NCBI RefSeq assembly: GCF_020740795.1
Contig: NC_067285.1
Span: 20,356,241 to 20,420,240, forward strand
Length of the DNA: 64,000 nt
Origin: Apus apus
Taxonomy: Eukaryota > Chordata > Aves > Apodiformes > Apodidae
Direction: 5' to 3'
Shown: in pieces, positions 36,513 through 48,190 of the stretch
How positions within the stretch are numbered: position 1 is the first letter of the stretch
Layout of the letters: each line of letters opens with the position of its first letter
Notes under the pieces: generated by a model
Told to the model about the DNA's origin: nothing
Seen by the model: only the letters and a program-made list of their open reading frames with translations
Databases searched by the model: none
Translations under genes and position numbers: made by a program

Positions 36513-37560
36513 TCCGCCGCGCCTCGCCCCGCCCAGACGCCGCCGGTCAGCCGGGACGTCACGCCGCCGAACGGAAGTGCGCGCGCCCCACCGGCCCGGC
36601 CCCGCCCCCTCGGCGCGCCCCGGGGGCGGTGCGCGGGTTCCGGGCCGGCCGGCGGGCACCGGGAGCCCCGGGAGAACGGCAGCCCTCGGGGCACCGGGCA
36701 GAGGAGAACGGCTGCAGCGCTGTGTGCGGGCCAGCGATGCCCGGCGGTCACAGACCCCAGAGGCTCCCGCAGGCTGCTCCCGCCGGTGCAACGCTCACCC
36801 TGGCCCCGGTACCCAGCTCCCCGTACGCACCATCTCCCCCGTGCACGCCGTCTGTCCCAGTTCCCCAGTTATCCCAGTTCCCCAGCGGACTCCCGATCCC
36901 CAGTTCCCCCGGCTCCCCAGCGGACTCCCGGTCCCGGTTCCCCGGCTCCCCAGCGCACAGCGGTTGCTGCAGCCCCGCGGCTGCCCCGTTCCCCGGTGCG
37001 CACCGGCTGCCCCGTCCCGCGGGGCCGCGCACGCCCCTGCCCGGCGGGGCTCGCGCATGCGCGGCGGCGGCGGCGCTGTCCTTTCAGCACCACGCGGAGC
37101 CGGGACCCGCCGCACCCGCCGCACCCGCCGCAGCCGGTGAGCGACGGCACCAGCCCCGGCCCCGCCAGACGCCCCCGCCCGGCCCCCCAGACCTCCTGCC
37201 TGGTCTCGCCGCTCTCTCGGCGGGCTCTGCCTCCGCACCCCCTGTCCGCGTCAGCGGAGGGACCCCGGGAAAGGCCCATCCCCGGAGCTCACTGTTCTCA
37301 CAGCACCCGCGACCGGCAGCCGCCGGGCTCCGCTCCTCCGCCGGTACCAGGCTGGCCCTCCCAGCGCCTGGCACGGGACGGCCCTGCCCGCCCGCGACCC
37401 CCAACCCCTATCCCCTGCCAAGCGGCTCCCCGCGCTTTGCCTCCCCGCCCGTGCCCCGCCTGCCCCGGTAGCCCCGAGCACCGAGTGGCGTCCGTCCCGT
37501 TGCCGGCAGCGCGAGTGGAAAAGAGGCCGGAGTACTGCTAGCACAGTTGCCATAACGCCT
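36200..37560. promoter_or_regulatory. CpG-island promoter of FBXL15, possibly bidirectional
   Basis: A dense CpG block over the FBXL15 start codon. Upstream of that start are a CRE-like GACGTCAC (36555-36562) and an ETS site CGGAAGTG (36572-36579), about 45-70 bases from the ATG. Further right is an NRF1 palindrome GCGCATGCGC (37053-37062). A plus-strand donor-like site (CAGCCG then GTGAGC, exon edge 37136) would fit a divergent noncoding exon, perhaps a distal PSD 5' exon. Long open frames in the island appear to be composition artefacts. Confidence 0.75.
36478..36512 (-). CDS. FBXL15: FBXL15 coding exon 1
   Basis: It encodes [11 protein letters not shown] plus two bases of the next codon, and its donor is GGCAG then GTACCG. 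The phase-2 end matches exon 2. The start context is good and the exon sits in a CpG island just inside promoter-like elements. Confidence 0.85.
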
Positions 37561-40500
37561 TCAGGTAGGGCTCCCGCAGAAAGAGAAGCTGCTTTTTCCC
37601 TGCTGCCGGTTTGGGGGGTAGCCCCCATGTCGGTACGGCACTCCTACTGACCCGCACCACACATCAGAGCTGGCCCTGGCAGAGCACCCCATCCCTGCCC
37701 CCGATCCGAGCCCTGCCGCCTTGTGCAGCATCAAACTCCCGAGCTCTGCTTGCAACAGGCCATCTTTTGCCACCTGGCAAAAGAGTAGGGCCCACATACA
37801 GTGGTAAGTCCCAGATCCCTAGTCCCAAATACTCTGGAAAGCAATCACCTGCCCGTGCACCTGGTCTGCTTATTCTCTGTCAATGTGGAGGCTGATCTGT
37901 CTTCTCACACAGTGCCTGTCTGCTGGGGGTAGCTACCCATATTACCCTTCTGCCCCTGGACATGTAGCAAGTGCCCCTTGAGGGTTCCAGCGGCTTCCTG
38001 AGTTAGCACAGTGTTTTTCTTGCTCACGGAAGGACAAGCAAGGCAGGGACTTTCAGTTTTCTGAAGGAGCTGAGAATGACCCCAGCCATGGCCTGGGACA
38101 GCTCCTCCTTCCCCTGCAGTGGGGGCACTGGCAGAGCTGATCCTGCTTCTGGACTGGGAGGGTTCATTTTGCCCTTATGAGATTTCAGCCCTGTGCTTAC
38201 ACTGCTCTTGGTTCCCTCTGTGAAATGAAGGTGTGACACCTGGCAGGGAGTCCCTTAATACTGCCACTGTAAGTGAATGACTGTGACTGAAGTTGGCTAT
38301 GAGGAGGCTTTTTGAAATAGTGGTCTTGGTCTGGATTGGAGGTGAGGGAGCACCAGCAAGCAAGCAAGCCCAATGCTCAATTACATCTGGCCTTCAATGA
38401 AGGCTTTCTATGCCAAAACAGACCTGGCTGGGAGCCCCCAGCTTGCATTGAGTCCCTGCTTGAAGGAGCTGTGTTGTGGATTACTTGTTATCTGTCCTGA
38501 GCAACGTTTGTGCTGGGCTGGCTAATGGGACCTGCTCTGCTCCCACACCAACCTCTTGTTGTTTATGTTTTTCATTTCACCTCATGCATCTGGGCTGGCT
38601 GAGTCATTTCTCCAGAAGCTTGCTGGCAACGGGGTTTGGAGAAGTGCTGAGAGTCAGTCCAGGCAGATTCTGGATACCACAAGGAGGTTGGGAGGCACTG
38701 TTACAGTAGAGGCAGAAGTGAGACCCTGTTGTGTTTGTCTGGCCTCTGTTACATATCAGCCTTTTCCTAGCTTGCATCTGCACAATCTTGGTCCTGCCCA
38801 TGGAGAAGGTAAAGGTTCTTCTACCTTCAATATCCAGTCTCAAGGCAGAGCATCAACAGATGTGTAGTACACATCTGGGCTGTTCCTGGGACCATTCAGG
38901 AATCATGTCTAATCCCACTCACTTCAGCCTGCTTCCAGAGTAGCAGTTGCTGTGCCAGGGCTGGAGCACTGCAGCCTCTCAGATGGTGCTTTCTCAGATG
39001 GCTCTTTTCCAGCCAAAGCTCACAGGATCAGCCTTGCTTTTTGAAACAACAAATATTTTGGATCCTGCAGCCTGAAAACAGGTTCCCTAACATCACATCA
39101 CAGAAGGTGTGGTGCTTGCTCAGACAAGCCTCTTTAGCCTCTGAGCACAGTGCAGCTCTGAGTTTGCTGCCTGATCATTTAGGGGAATGCAAGCAAGGTG
39201 GGAAGGAGCAGAGTGAACGTGCCGGCCATATCAGGGCATAGCAAGGGTGACTGTTCCTCAAAGGGCAGGGGTCTCATCAGCTAGTACCCAGTGAGAGCAA
39301 CCAGGGTCAGACACAGCCTTAAGACTGACAGGCAAGGCCATGGTGATGGGACAAGGCTCAGACCCAAATCTGACATCAGCCTGCAGGGGAGGGTCCAGAC
39401 CAACAGAGCCCACAGACCAGCATGAAGATAGCCAAGCTAAGCTGGAGACCAGCAATCCTACAATATTGCTTCACAGAAACTAAGAGCCCCAGTCTGAGCT
39501 TAAATAGACCCCCTGGGCCTAGGCTGCAAGTGAGGCTGGTTAGGGCCACTGAGGTTTATTAATGCCTCCAGGGCCCTGTTGGTTTGTGATAGACTTAGTA
39601 GGTAGTTAGGTTTGAGGCTATGGTTATAGATACTGAGATATATGTGCTAGGTACTAAGGATCATAGACAGTTCCCAGCTGTAAAATGCTCAGACTGTTCC
39701 TTTTTTTCTCCACAGGTTTCTTGAAGATGCAGAAAGAGCACTAGGGGCTGTTACTGCATTGTAGGGGTCTATGCTGAGCCCCAGCTTTACACTGCCAGAA
39801 TGCCCAGTGAAGTTAGCAACCTAGGACTGCACCAATGGTAAAAGTCCCAAACCAGTAACCTTTCTGTGCTCATGTCTGCAACGTTTTCCTGTATGCAGAG
39901 TGGCTGTGGCATGGCAGTAGCAGGGAGCTGGCATGGTGTAACCCATGGCAGCTTAGCAATGAAGGGACACCTCAAAGCAGACAAGCTTGGAAGACCAGAG
40001 CTTTGTTCTGCTCAGCTGTCTCAGTCAAGAGTTGCAGCAAGTTTCTGCCTTTCTGTTGGCATACGCTTTGCCTAAGGGGGGTCTGCATTTTTCTCAAGAG
40101 GTGTCTGTAAGTCTCCTTTTTGAGCTTCAACTAGATACACATTTCTATTTGGGCCCTAATACTGCAAACTGGTGTGCCAGAACAGCTTCCTGAGTTGGCT
40201 CTGGTGTCAGAGGGGTCCCTTCAGGCCAGGGGAATTCACCTTGCTAGTCAAACTGTAGAATTGTCTTTTAGCTTGGGCTAAAAACTTCCTGCTATAAACT
40301 TGGTTAACAGCCAGCTTCTACATTTTAAAGAGAATGTGGGAGGGATTATCATAACGGCTCCTGTAAGACAAATAAATTCTCTTAATTTATCATATAAAAG
40401 GAAATAAAAAGGGCTGTGGTCTTGTTCATATGCAAGTCTACTAGTGTCTGTAAGTGTTACGAGTTGAGTGGTAAGTCTGGTGTAGACAGGACATGAGAGA

Positions 40501-43429
40501 TGTGGAAATGGAGCTGACAGGCACTGAAGTGAACCCAGCTGGCCTGGCTTCAACGTATGTCCTGTTAGCTCCATGGCACAGTCATTCAAACAGCCCCAGC
40601 TCCTGGCTTGAAGAGGGTATCCCTTGCAAGATCAATGAGCTTGGGGGTGCTTCCCTTTTAAGGTGGAACTGCATCTGCCATGACTCAGCAGGTATGTGCC
40701 CACCACATTGCTTTGTCCTCTCATAAGACTTTGTTTTGGACAAAGTGTCTGAAGCCGCATGTTCCTAGAAGCAGTGCTGGGCTGTGACACCTGCAGTGCT
40801 TGCCCGGCAGCTGGGTAAGTGTATTGCACAGTTACCTTCCATGAGCAGAGAGTATTGGTCAGTCCCGTGGCTCTCCTGACCTGTGAAGGAAAACAAGGGT
40901 CCTGCGTCAGGCCTTGAGCTGATCTGTAGTGGTAAGACCAAGCTGAGCGCTGGGGGAAGGAAGCAGATTAGCTCACAACTGCTGCAGCAGCTTTCTTATA
41001 TCTTCCTCAGAAACATATGGTGCAGGCTGCCCTCAGAGCCAGGGCATGGCCTCAGGTCTGATCCTGCTGGGATCTCCATCCTCATCCCCCCCTTGAAATG
41101 AGCAGAGACTTCAGCCATCTCCACTGCTGCAAGGCAGTGCTGGTGCCTATCTGTACTTTTGAAAGCTCTAGACAGGAGCAGTTTGTTCTTGACCTCATCC
41201 TTTGAGAAGCAAGGGGAGGTTTAGGAACTGGGGCCTGAAGAGAAGGAACCTTGTGGTTAGAAGAGCTGACCTTGAGTCAGGAATCCAGGCTTTAGTTCCC
41301 AGAGATGTTCCTGATTTGCTGGCTCGTCTTGGGCAAGTCTTCCCCACCCATGCTCCTTGACTTTTCCCTTGCATTAAAAAAGCAGTTATTTCCATGTCAA
41401 AGGTTTATTAAGAGTTTGGCTGTGTTCCCTCAAGCCTGCTGGAGTCCCCAGAGGCTGGTGCTGTGGGAGAATACAATTTGTTTGTAGGGCATTGGTATGG
41501 TGCCAGGCCAAAACTAACCTGCTGTCCTAAGATGTATCACCTTGTGTGATGGCTTGACACCTTGCTGGATAAACACTTTTAGCCTTGCAAAGAGTTTGGG
41601 GGCATTTCCCTCCCAGTTTTCTGCTAGTCCCAAGTGGGGCCGGAGGCAAAGTCATTTCAAGGACATGAGTAGTTCTGCAATCTTCACTCCTGAAGATGAG
41701 AGATGGGAGCATGCAACATCCCAAAAATTGGATAAAGTCTCTCAGCACTGTTTTTCCTTTGGGTCCCACCAGGGTCTTTCAAAGGATCTGATTCCATATT
41801 CTCTCTGGCTTCAGGATAGGTCTCTGTTGCTCTCAGGGTTGGAGTGGATCACAGCTGGACTTCTTGGTTGCATAGGACAAGGTGTTGAGCTCACAGGACA
41901 AGTTCTGCTCTCAGCAGCTGCTGAGAGGTACAGTGCCACCAGGAGCCAGCCACTCGTAAGCTGGTGAAACAGGAACCTATGATGCTCTCAGTTCAGCTCT
42001 TCTCTGTACATGTCAGGTTCCCATTTCTCTTTTTGAAAAGATACAGTCAGGACTAAAAAATAAATAGAAGTAAAGCAAGACCAGGCTGTGCAAGTCAGGA
42101 TTGGAAAAGAAACATCGATGAGGAGCTCCTAGCTACACACCAATTCAGAGCCACTCTGCAGCAGCCTCCTCATGAATCCACTGCTTACAAGCTTTCCACA
42201 TCTTTTGCATTTGTGTCCACACATGTCTATGTTGCTGGGTGTTGCTTAGTTTCCTTGCTATGCTTGTAATTACTCTTCCTTAACTGACCGTATAGGGGTT
42301 TCTATACCTTTTACACAATTCTGTGTCACCACTTAATCCCTGTGCTGGGTCAGGCCATGTGCCTGAGGCTTGCTGTTTCTCTTCCACATAAGGTACTCCC
42401 TGCATTCATTGCTCTTACTCTTCCTTTCACCTTTTGCCATGTGAATTTTGAGGCTGAAGATGGTGGTAGGGATCACATTTTACCTTTGGAGAGATTAGCT
42501 AAGAGCAGCTCCAAAAGTCTGTGCTGCAGCACAAGCCATGCCCATGGAGGCTACATCAGTGATTTGGGTTGTTTAAGACCAAATTAATCTCTTCAATGTA
42601 GAGATACACCACAGCAAGGAGGGTCTGAGTGACCTGCTGGCACCCAGGAAAGCTGTCCTCAGTGGAGAGCATACCTCACCATCCAGAAATCTCCTGTTTT
42701 CTTTCAAGACTGTCCTTCTCCCTGAGCATCTTTTTACCAAGAGGTACTCCCACATAATTGTTCCTCTAACGGCTGTGTAGGGAGATTATTTATGGCTCAA
42801 GCTGTGCTGGGGCCACACCTCCTACGTTCCCAGGACAAGTTTTACCACACTGCTGTTTTTGCCTTCATCCTAACTGAGCAGTGCTGGTGCAGGGGGAAGC
42901 CTGGGCTGTGCTGGTGCTGCCCAGGGGTGGGACAGCCTCAGGGGATTTTTGTAACAGCAGGTGTTCCCAGGGCATTACAGAAATATTTTGTAAGGGCTCA
43001 CTCTGAGGCCCAGCATCTAGCTTGCGCTACCTCCTCTCTGCTTACCTCTGCTCTTGCAAGCCTGTGTCCCTCCTGTGGGAGGGGGCAATGCCAGGTAGGA
43101 ACTGGGATGCTGGGAAGAACACTGGCAGTTGGGCAGGCAGCTGCAACCCCCGGCATGCACTGTAGCCTACTGTGACTCTTCTCTCTGGTAAGACATTCTG
43201 CAATCTGTGTCAGAGTGCCTTTCACCCTCAGCAATCCTGCTGTGGTCCCTCTTGCCTGCCCTGCACAGGGGAGCTGCAAGAGGCACAGGACAGTGTGGGC
43301 ATGCTCTCCTTTGATCCAGATCTGGGCAGGAGACTGAGGTTTGGCTGGGGGTCAGGCAGGATCTTCAGCATTGCCTTTTTGTCCTGAGTAAGCTGTAAAG
43401 CATCATTTGTGTAAGTCAGTCAAAGAAGG

Positions 43430-43785
43430 ATATTTTCACCATTTATCCTTAACCACTGGCCTGGTGGGATAACAGATAAGTGCATCAGCCCATTAAAGAC
43501 TTGGCTTATACTGCAGTGGCTTTTTAAACACACATCTTGGATGTGGTTTGGTTATGGTGCCCGAGGCAGAAGGCATTAATTAGAGGCATGTAGCTAAGCA
43601 CAGGTCCTGGAGGGCCTCAACCTCATCGGCTGCGCTATAACTCTCAATGAGGCAAGGAGGGGAGTTCAGCTTCCCTTGCCCTCACTGAGACTCAGCTCCT
43701 GCGGGGCTGGGCTTGCTATTTCAATGGTGACTCCAGTGAGCTGATTGAGGAGCACCCACCTGCTGACAGAGTGACTGTCCAGACT
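43430..43785. promoter_or_regulatory. Candidate conserved noncoding element F
   Basis: The block includes TAACCACTGG (RUNX-like), GGATAACAGATAAG (paired GATA-like), CCATTAAAGAC, GGCATTAATTAGAGG, CTATAACTCTCAATGAGG and GAGCTGATTGAGG. The motif density over 350 bases contrasts with the plainer flanks. No coding frame was recognised. Confidence 0.28.
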
Positions 43786-45619
43786 CACAGGGCTATGCTG
43801 TACCCTGAGGCCAAAGCACAGCCCCACTGATTTGGGCAGCAGTAACTCAGAACATGGCCCTTATGCACTTGGTAGTGCCTTAGGCACAGGCTGTGCCAAA
43901 GGAAATGGCTCTGACAGCCCCTCTGCTCCCAGGGGAGCAGCCCAGAGATGCACCAGCGTGTTCACTCCACGTGGAGCCACAGCTGCAGGTGAAGTTGTCA
44001 GGCCATGAGTGGTTGGGCCAAGAGAAGGAAAGCAGTGTCTGTGTGTCTGCAAAAGCCAATAGCCAAAGGGGCTTGGGAACTGCTCAGGTGGGAAGAGCTG
44101 GCACAGCGAAAGTGGGGATGCCACTGCCCTTGTCCTGCATCCACTTCCTGCCACAAGAGCAAACACACTGCAAGGGCCAAGAAGTCATGCAGTTACCCAC
44201 CTCAGAGCCACGCTTGGGAAACCTTGGTGCTTGCCACCAGACACTGCCCCTGCATGTCCAGCTGTGCCACATGTCTTTCTAGAGATCACCAGGAACAGTC
44301 TGTGTGCCTCAGGGCAGGCTGAGGATCAGCAGTTCGTGAGTCTCTCCTGGAGCCCTTGTCTACCACCTCCCCACCCAAATGTCATCTGCATCTGTACAGC
44401 TGCCAGGACAATATAATATCGCAGGTCGGTCTCTTCCAAGCAAGAAGTTCATCATTGTGCTGCCCTGGTAACACCCACACCTTTCTGGGCTTGGGAGGGA
44501 GAAAAGTGCTGCAGGTTTGTGAAGATGGGTGAGGGCAAGCCTGGCAATAGTTCAAAAACTGGAAAATGTCTGTGGCTGGGCTTGAGAAACTGACAAAGAC
44601 CATGAAGCAGGAAGACATGACACAGAGCTGGGTGGATTCTTGTGCAAGTAGGATATGGTACCTGCCCACAAGGACTGGAGGTGCTGAAGTGTCCAAGTGA
44701 CAATAAAGAGGGTTCCCAGTGCAGTGCACTCCTGGCATTTTAGCTAAGTGCATGGGGTTGGGGCTGTGAAGTAGAGCAGGGGGGATTCTCCCTGTCCCTT
44801 TGGTCATCTGCCAGAGGGATCCCCTGCTCACTCCTGCCCTGCATCATCTGGGGAGGGATTCACAGCAGGAGGGCTGGGGAAGCCAGGGCTAAATCCTGAT
44901 CTAGCCAGGCTTATGTTAGTGCTCTCCCAACCCACATATGTGGGCACACATCCTTCAGGAGTTGTAGGGTTGTAGGAAGGTGAGTGGGCTATAGAGCAGA
45001 GCACTGTAGGAAGAGCAGCAGCCTCCGTGGGGAAAACATGTAGTTTGAAAAGCAATGTGTTTTCCATGGATAGCCTCAATCTCCAGCCCTCTCCCTTACC
45101 CCTTGCAGTTCTCAATAAGGCTGCCTGCAGGCTCTGGGAAGGTGCAGGCATGCCTTCTCCTGGTACGAACACATGGGGAAAGCTCTGAGCTCTTCCACTT
45201 GGATAAATTTGTCTCGCTGACTGCGGCTTAGAGAAAAGCCTTCCCCCTCCCCGCCTCCTGCCATCAAGAAGCTGCTGAAGGAATCAGGTCGTTGATCCCA
45301 CAGTAGCAAGGCCCCTAATTAGCCCAGCTTCTCAGAGTCTGATGGGAAAGCTGGCTGTGCATGAGGCAGCTTGGGGACCCGCTGTCCCCAGCGTGGGGGA
45401 AAGGGGCCCCATGCAGGCAGAAGCCTTGAGAAGGAGGGAGAAAATGGCAGTGCTTCAATGAATTAAATATAAGGAGGGCCTGCCAAGCCTGCTGATTTCT
45501 CCCCACATCACCGTGCCTGGGAGGAAGAAGGGGGGACACTTTCTGAGGGATGGCAAGGGCAGGCAGCTGAGCTCACTGCAGGCAGGCAAAGCAGCAGGGA
45601 GGGGCAGCTGTCCCCAGAT

Positions 45620-45760
45620 TCCTCTGGCAGGCACAATATTCACATGAGGCCCTTGGCTCCCCTGGGCCTCTACTCTCGCACACATTTAATAACGATTGCT
45701 GGGCTGGGTAATAAAGTGCCGTTTAATAGCGAATTGATCTGGCAGCCTGGGCAGGCAGGG
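45620..45760. promoter_or_regulatory. Candidate conserved noncoding element G, upstream of PSD island
   Basis: Four A/T-rich homeodomain-type cores are embedded in otherwise GC-rich DNA: CATTTAATAACGATTGC, GGGTAATAAAGTGCC, GTTTAATAGCG and GAATTGATCTGG (45684-45742). AT-rich motifs preserved in a GC-rich context suggest constraint. It lies about 0.9 kb left of the PSD island. Confidence 0.35.
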
Positions 45761-46239
45761 ACTGCTGGCTGCCAGCCCTGGCAGTGGTGGTGTGTGGACC
45801 TAGCGTGGTGGCAGCACAGTGGCCCTGCCAGGGCACCCTTTGCCTTGGCACCTGGCTGCCCCACACTGGCTCTGCTCACACCTGCATTTGGTGCCAGCAG
45901 AGCCCCAGGTCACCATGGAAGGTTTTTTTCCCTTTGTAGCATGAAGTGGTTTCCTGAGACTGGGATAGCATTTCCCATCTTTGGAGTGGCTGGTGACACA
46001 GTGGTGTCAGGTCCCTGGTGGCCTGGGACATCTTGGTACCTGTGGCTGTGGTGTGCTTGGGGTGAGACCAGCCCCTGGAGCGATGAGTCCCCAGCACGGG
46101 ATTTGCTTCCCAGGGCAAGAGCGACCAGCTTGCTGGGGATAGCTGGGGGGTTCCAGGACATGGCAGCTTTTGTCTTTTTGTCCTCGAGGTCCCTGAGCAG
46201 AGGAGGGACATGGGCACAGCCTGTGGCCCAACACACAGG

Positions 46240-46510
46240 TCCATGTACACTCATGCATCAGGGCACATGCCCATCGTTACACAGGAACACGCATGCTGCT
46301 GAGCAGGGACATGCCGCTCATGGTGATGTGCACACTGAAGACAGAGGACGTGCACATCGGGACACGGGGACGTGTGCGTTGTTACACTGGGACACACACG
46401 GCAGCATACGGGGTTGTGCCCGCCACTGCGTGACGCCAGGTTCGCACTGGCCCATGGGGACGTGCACACCGGGACACCTGGACACGCAGACCTGCACGGT
46501 GCTCCACCGG
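46240..46510. repeat. Degenerate minisatellite with recurrent ACGTG
   Basis: Imperfect copies of a unit built from GGGACAC and GGGGACGTGCACA recur. ACGTG occurs at 46348, 46370 and 46460. Copies differ by substitutions and length, so it is an old or constrained array. It directly precedes the PSD CpG island. Confidence 0.6.
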
Positions 46511-46539
46511 CACAGGGCCAGCACAGCCAGCGTCAGTGC

Positions 46540-47170
46540 GACCGAGCTCCGAGCCCCGCGTGTTGCCGGTGCCACCGGGCGGGGCGCGGCGCCCGGCGGG
46601 GCTTTCCCATTGGCTGCCGGGACTGTCAGCGGGGCGGAGTGACAGGCCCGGGCCGGGATTAGCGCGGCGGGGAGCGGCGAGCTGGGGCCAGTGGCACCGC
46701 ACCGAGCCGTACCCTGGGTTACCGCGCCCGACGGGGCGGGCTGGGCCGGCGGCAGCGCGGGGCAGCGGCGCGCAGGATGCGGCGGCGGCGGCACTGCCGG
46801 TAAGGCGCGGGGAGCGGAGCGGGGCGCGGCGGGGGCCGGAGATCGGAGCGGGGAAAGTTGCAGCAGTTGTTGCGGGGGCCGGGGCGGCTCTGCGCGCTCC
46901 CGGTAGCGGTGAGCGGCGGGCGGCGGCAGCACCTGGCTGCGGCGGCACCGGTGGATGCCCGGCGGGGCCGAGGCCAGCCCGCGCTACGGCGGAGAGGCCC
47001 CGGTGTGCCGGTGCGGGGGGACGGACGCGGAGCCCCTGCATGGGCAGGGGGATGCCGGCCGGGGCCCGGCGGGCGGCTCCGCGGCGGGAGCGGACGAGCG
47101 GGCAGCTTCGCCGGCCCTCCTGGCCGGGGGGGGCTCCCTGCTCATCCGGATGGATGTCACATCCACTCAG
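46540..47170 (+). promoter_or_regulatory. PSD: CpG-island promoter, probable main PSD promoter
   Basis: A CpG-dense island about 2.7 kb before the first recognised PSD coding exon. It has a plus-strand donor (TGCCG then GTAAGG, exon edge 46799) and a second one (GTGAGC at 46909). The ATG at 46777, inside the first possible exon, is discussed under findings. No TATA box was recognised, in keeping with island promoters. Confidence 0.65.
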
Positions 47171-48029
47171 GGCTGATCCCGCCGAGACGGGAGGCCAGGC
47201 TGGGTGGGCCAGGGAGAGAAGGGCAGGCAAGCCCCATCTTGGAGTGTGGCACGTCTCCGCCCGCACACTCCGTCAGGAGGGGGTCCCTTCTTCGCCCCAC
47301 AGCCTGGGGGCCGCCAGGGACCCCTACTCGGTCACCCATGAACCCCCGAAACTGTTCTGTGTCCCTCCAGAGCGCAGATGCACCTCCTGGGTGCCATCCT
47401 GCCCCAGCTCTGTCAGATGGCCGGGCACAGTCCGGTTTCCCCCATCCCCTGCTGCCACTGCTGACAGTGGTACCATGTCCGGCACACAGGTACAGCCCGT
47501 CCTCTGAATTCAGCCCCCAGCCCTATACCTCTTGTTTCCCTCCCATCCCTGTTGCGTTCTTTGCCCATTCCCCTTGCAACCTCCCCCAGAGCTGTCCCCA
47601 CACATCCTTGGTGTGGGTGTGCTCTTCCCCCGCAGTGTAAGCAGTTCCTGCTGTCTGCTGCCTTCACCCCACGTCGCCCTGCTCAGCAAGGCAAGCATCT
47701 GCACGAGGAATAACCATCCCCTGTTGCATCAGGTACAGCTCACTGCAAGAGCTGGGAAAAATCCTTGGGCATCCCTTTTGCCGCTAAGAAGGGACAGCCA
47801 GGAGGAGCAAGTTTCTTGTATGTGTGAGATGTTTTATTGAGCAAATTAAATCCCCCATTGTCATGCAGCCCCTGGCTATCACACTGCAGCTCTCGAGTTT
47901 TTCTCTTTGAACACATGCCCTGGGCTGCCCGGTCAGCTTCCCTGTAGCTTTCCTTTTGCAGGATTTCTCCTGCCTTCAGGCAATGAGGCCAGCAAGGCTT
48001 TCTCCAGTCCACCAGTGCCTTACAGCCCA

Positions 48030-48190
48030 ACCTATTCATCACAGTGATTTAAAGAGCATCAATTTGATTAAAAATTACAATCAGCAAGCAGGAAGTTTTA
48101 GTTCTGTCATTGATTTTTCACCTCTGTTGCATTTACGCCTTTTTACCTTTCATGATTAAAGAACAGCTCACTGTGCTGAATGTTGTAGTC
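48030..48190. promoter_or_regulatory. Candidate conserved noncoding element H
   Basis: The block contains CAGTGATTTAAAG, CAATTTGATTAAAAATTAC, TGTCATTGATTTTTC, GCATTTACGCC and CATGATTAAAG, a cluster of homeodomain, TALE-like (TGTCA, TGATTT) and posterior HOX/CDX-like (TTTACG) cores. It lies between the PSD island and its first recognised coding exon. No coding frame was recognised. Confidence 0.32.

Larger units (their letters stand above)
37561..46230. other. Spacer between FBXL15 and PSD promoters
   Basis: No protein-coding exon was recognised on either strand. Open frames of up to about 150 codons exist but resemble no family and lack splice-consistent neighbours. Two motif-rich blocks and a degenerate GC-rich repeat at the right edge are listed separately. 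If a distal PSD exon starts at about 37,100, this would be PSD intron. Confidence 0.55.

Noticed and set aside
35506-37628. Long open frames (up to 362 codons) over the FBXL15 CpG island
   Set aside because: They are Pro/Arg/Ala-rich composition artefacts overlapping the real FBXL15 start on the other strand, with no family similarity.
46318-47640. Open frames of 200-332 codons across the PSD island
   Set aside because: They occur on both strands at once, are low in complexity and contain the degenerate minisatellite. Only the short ATG exon in phase with PSD was kept, as a finding.
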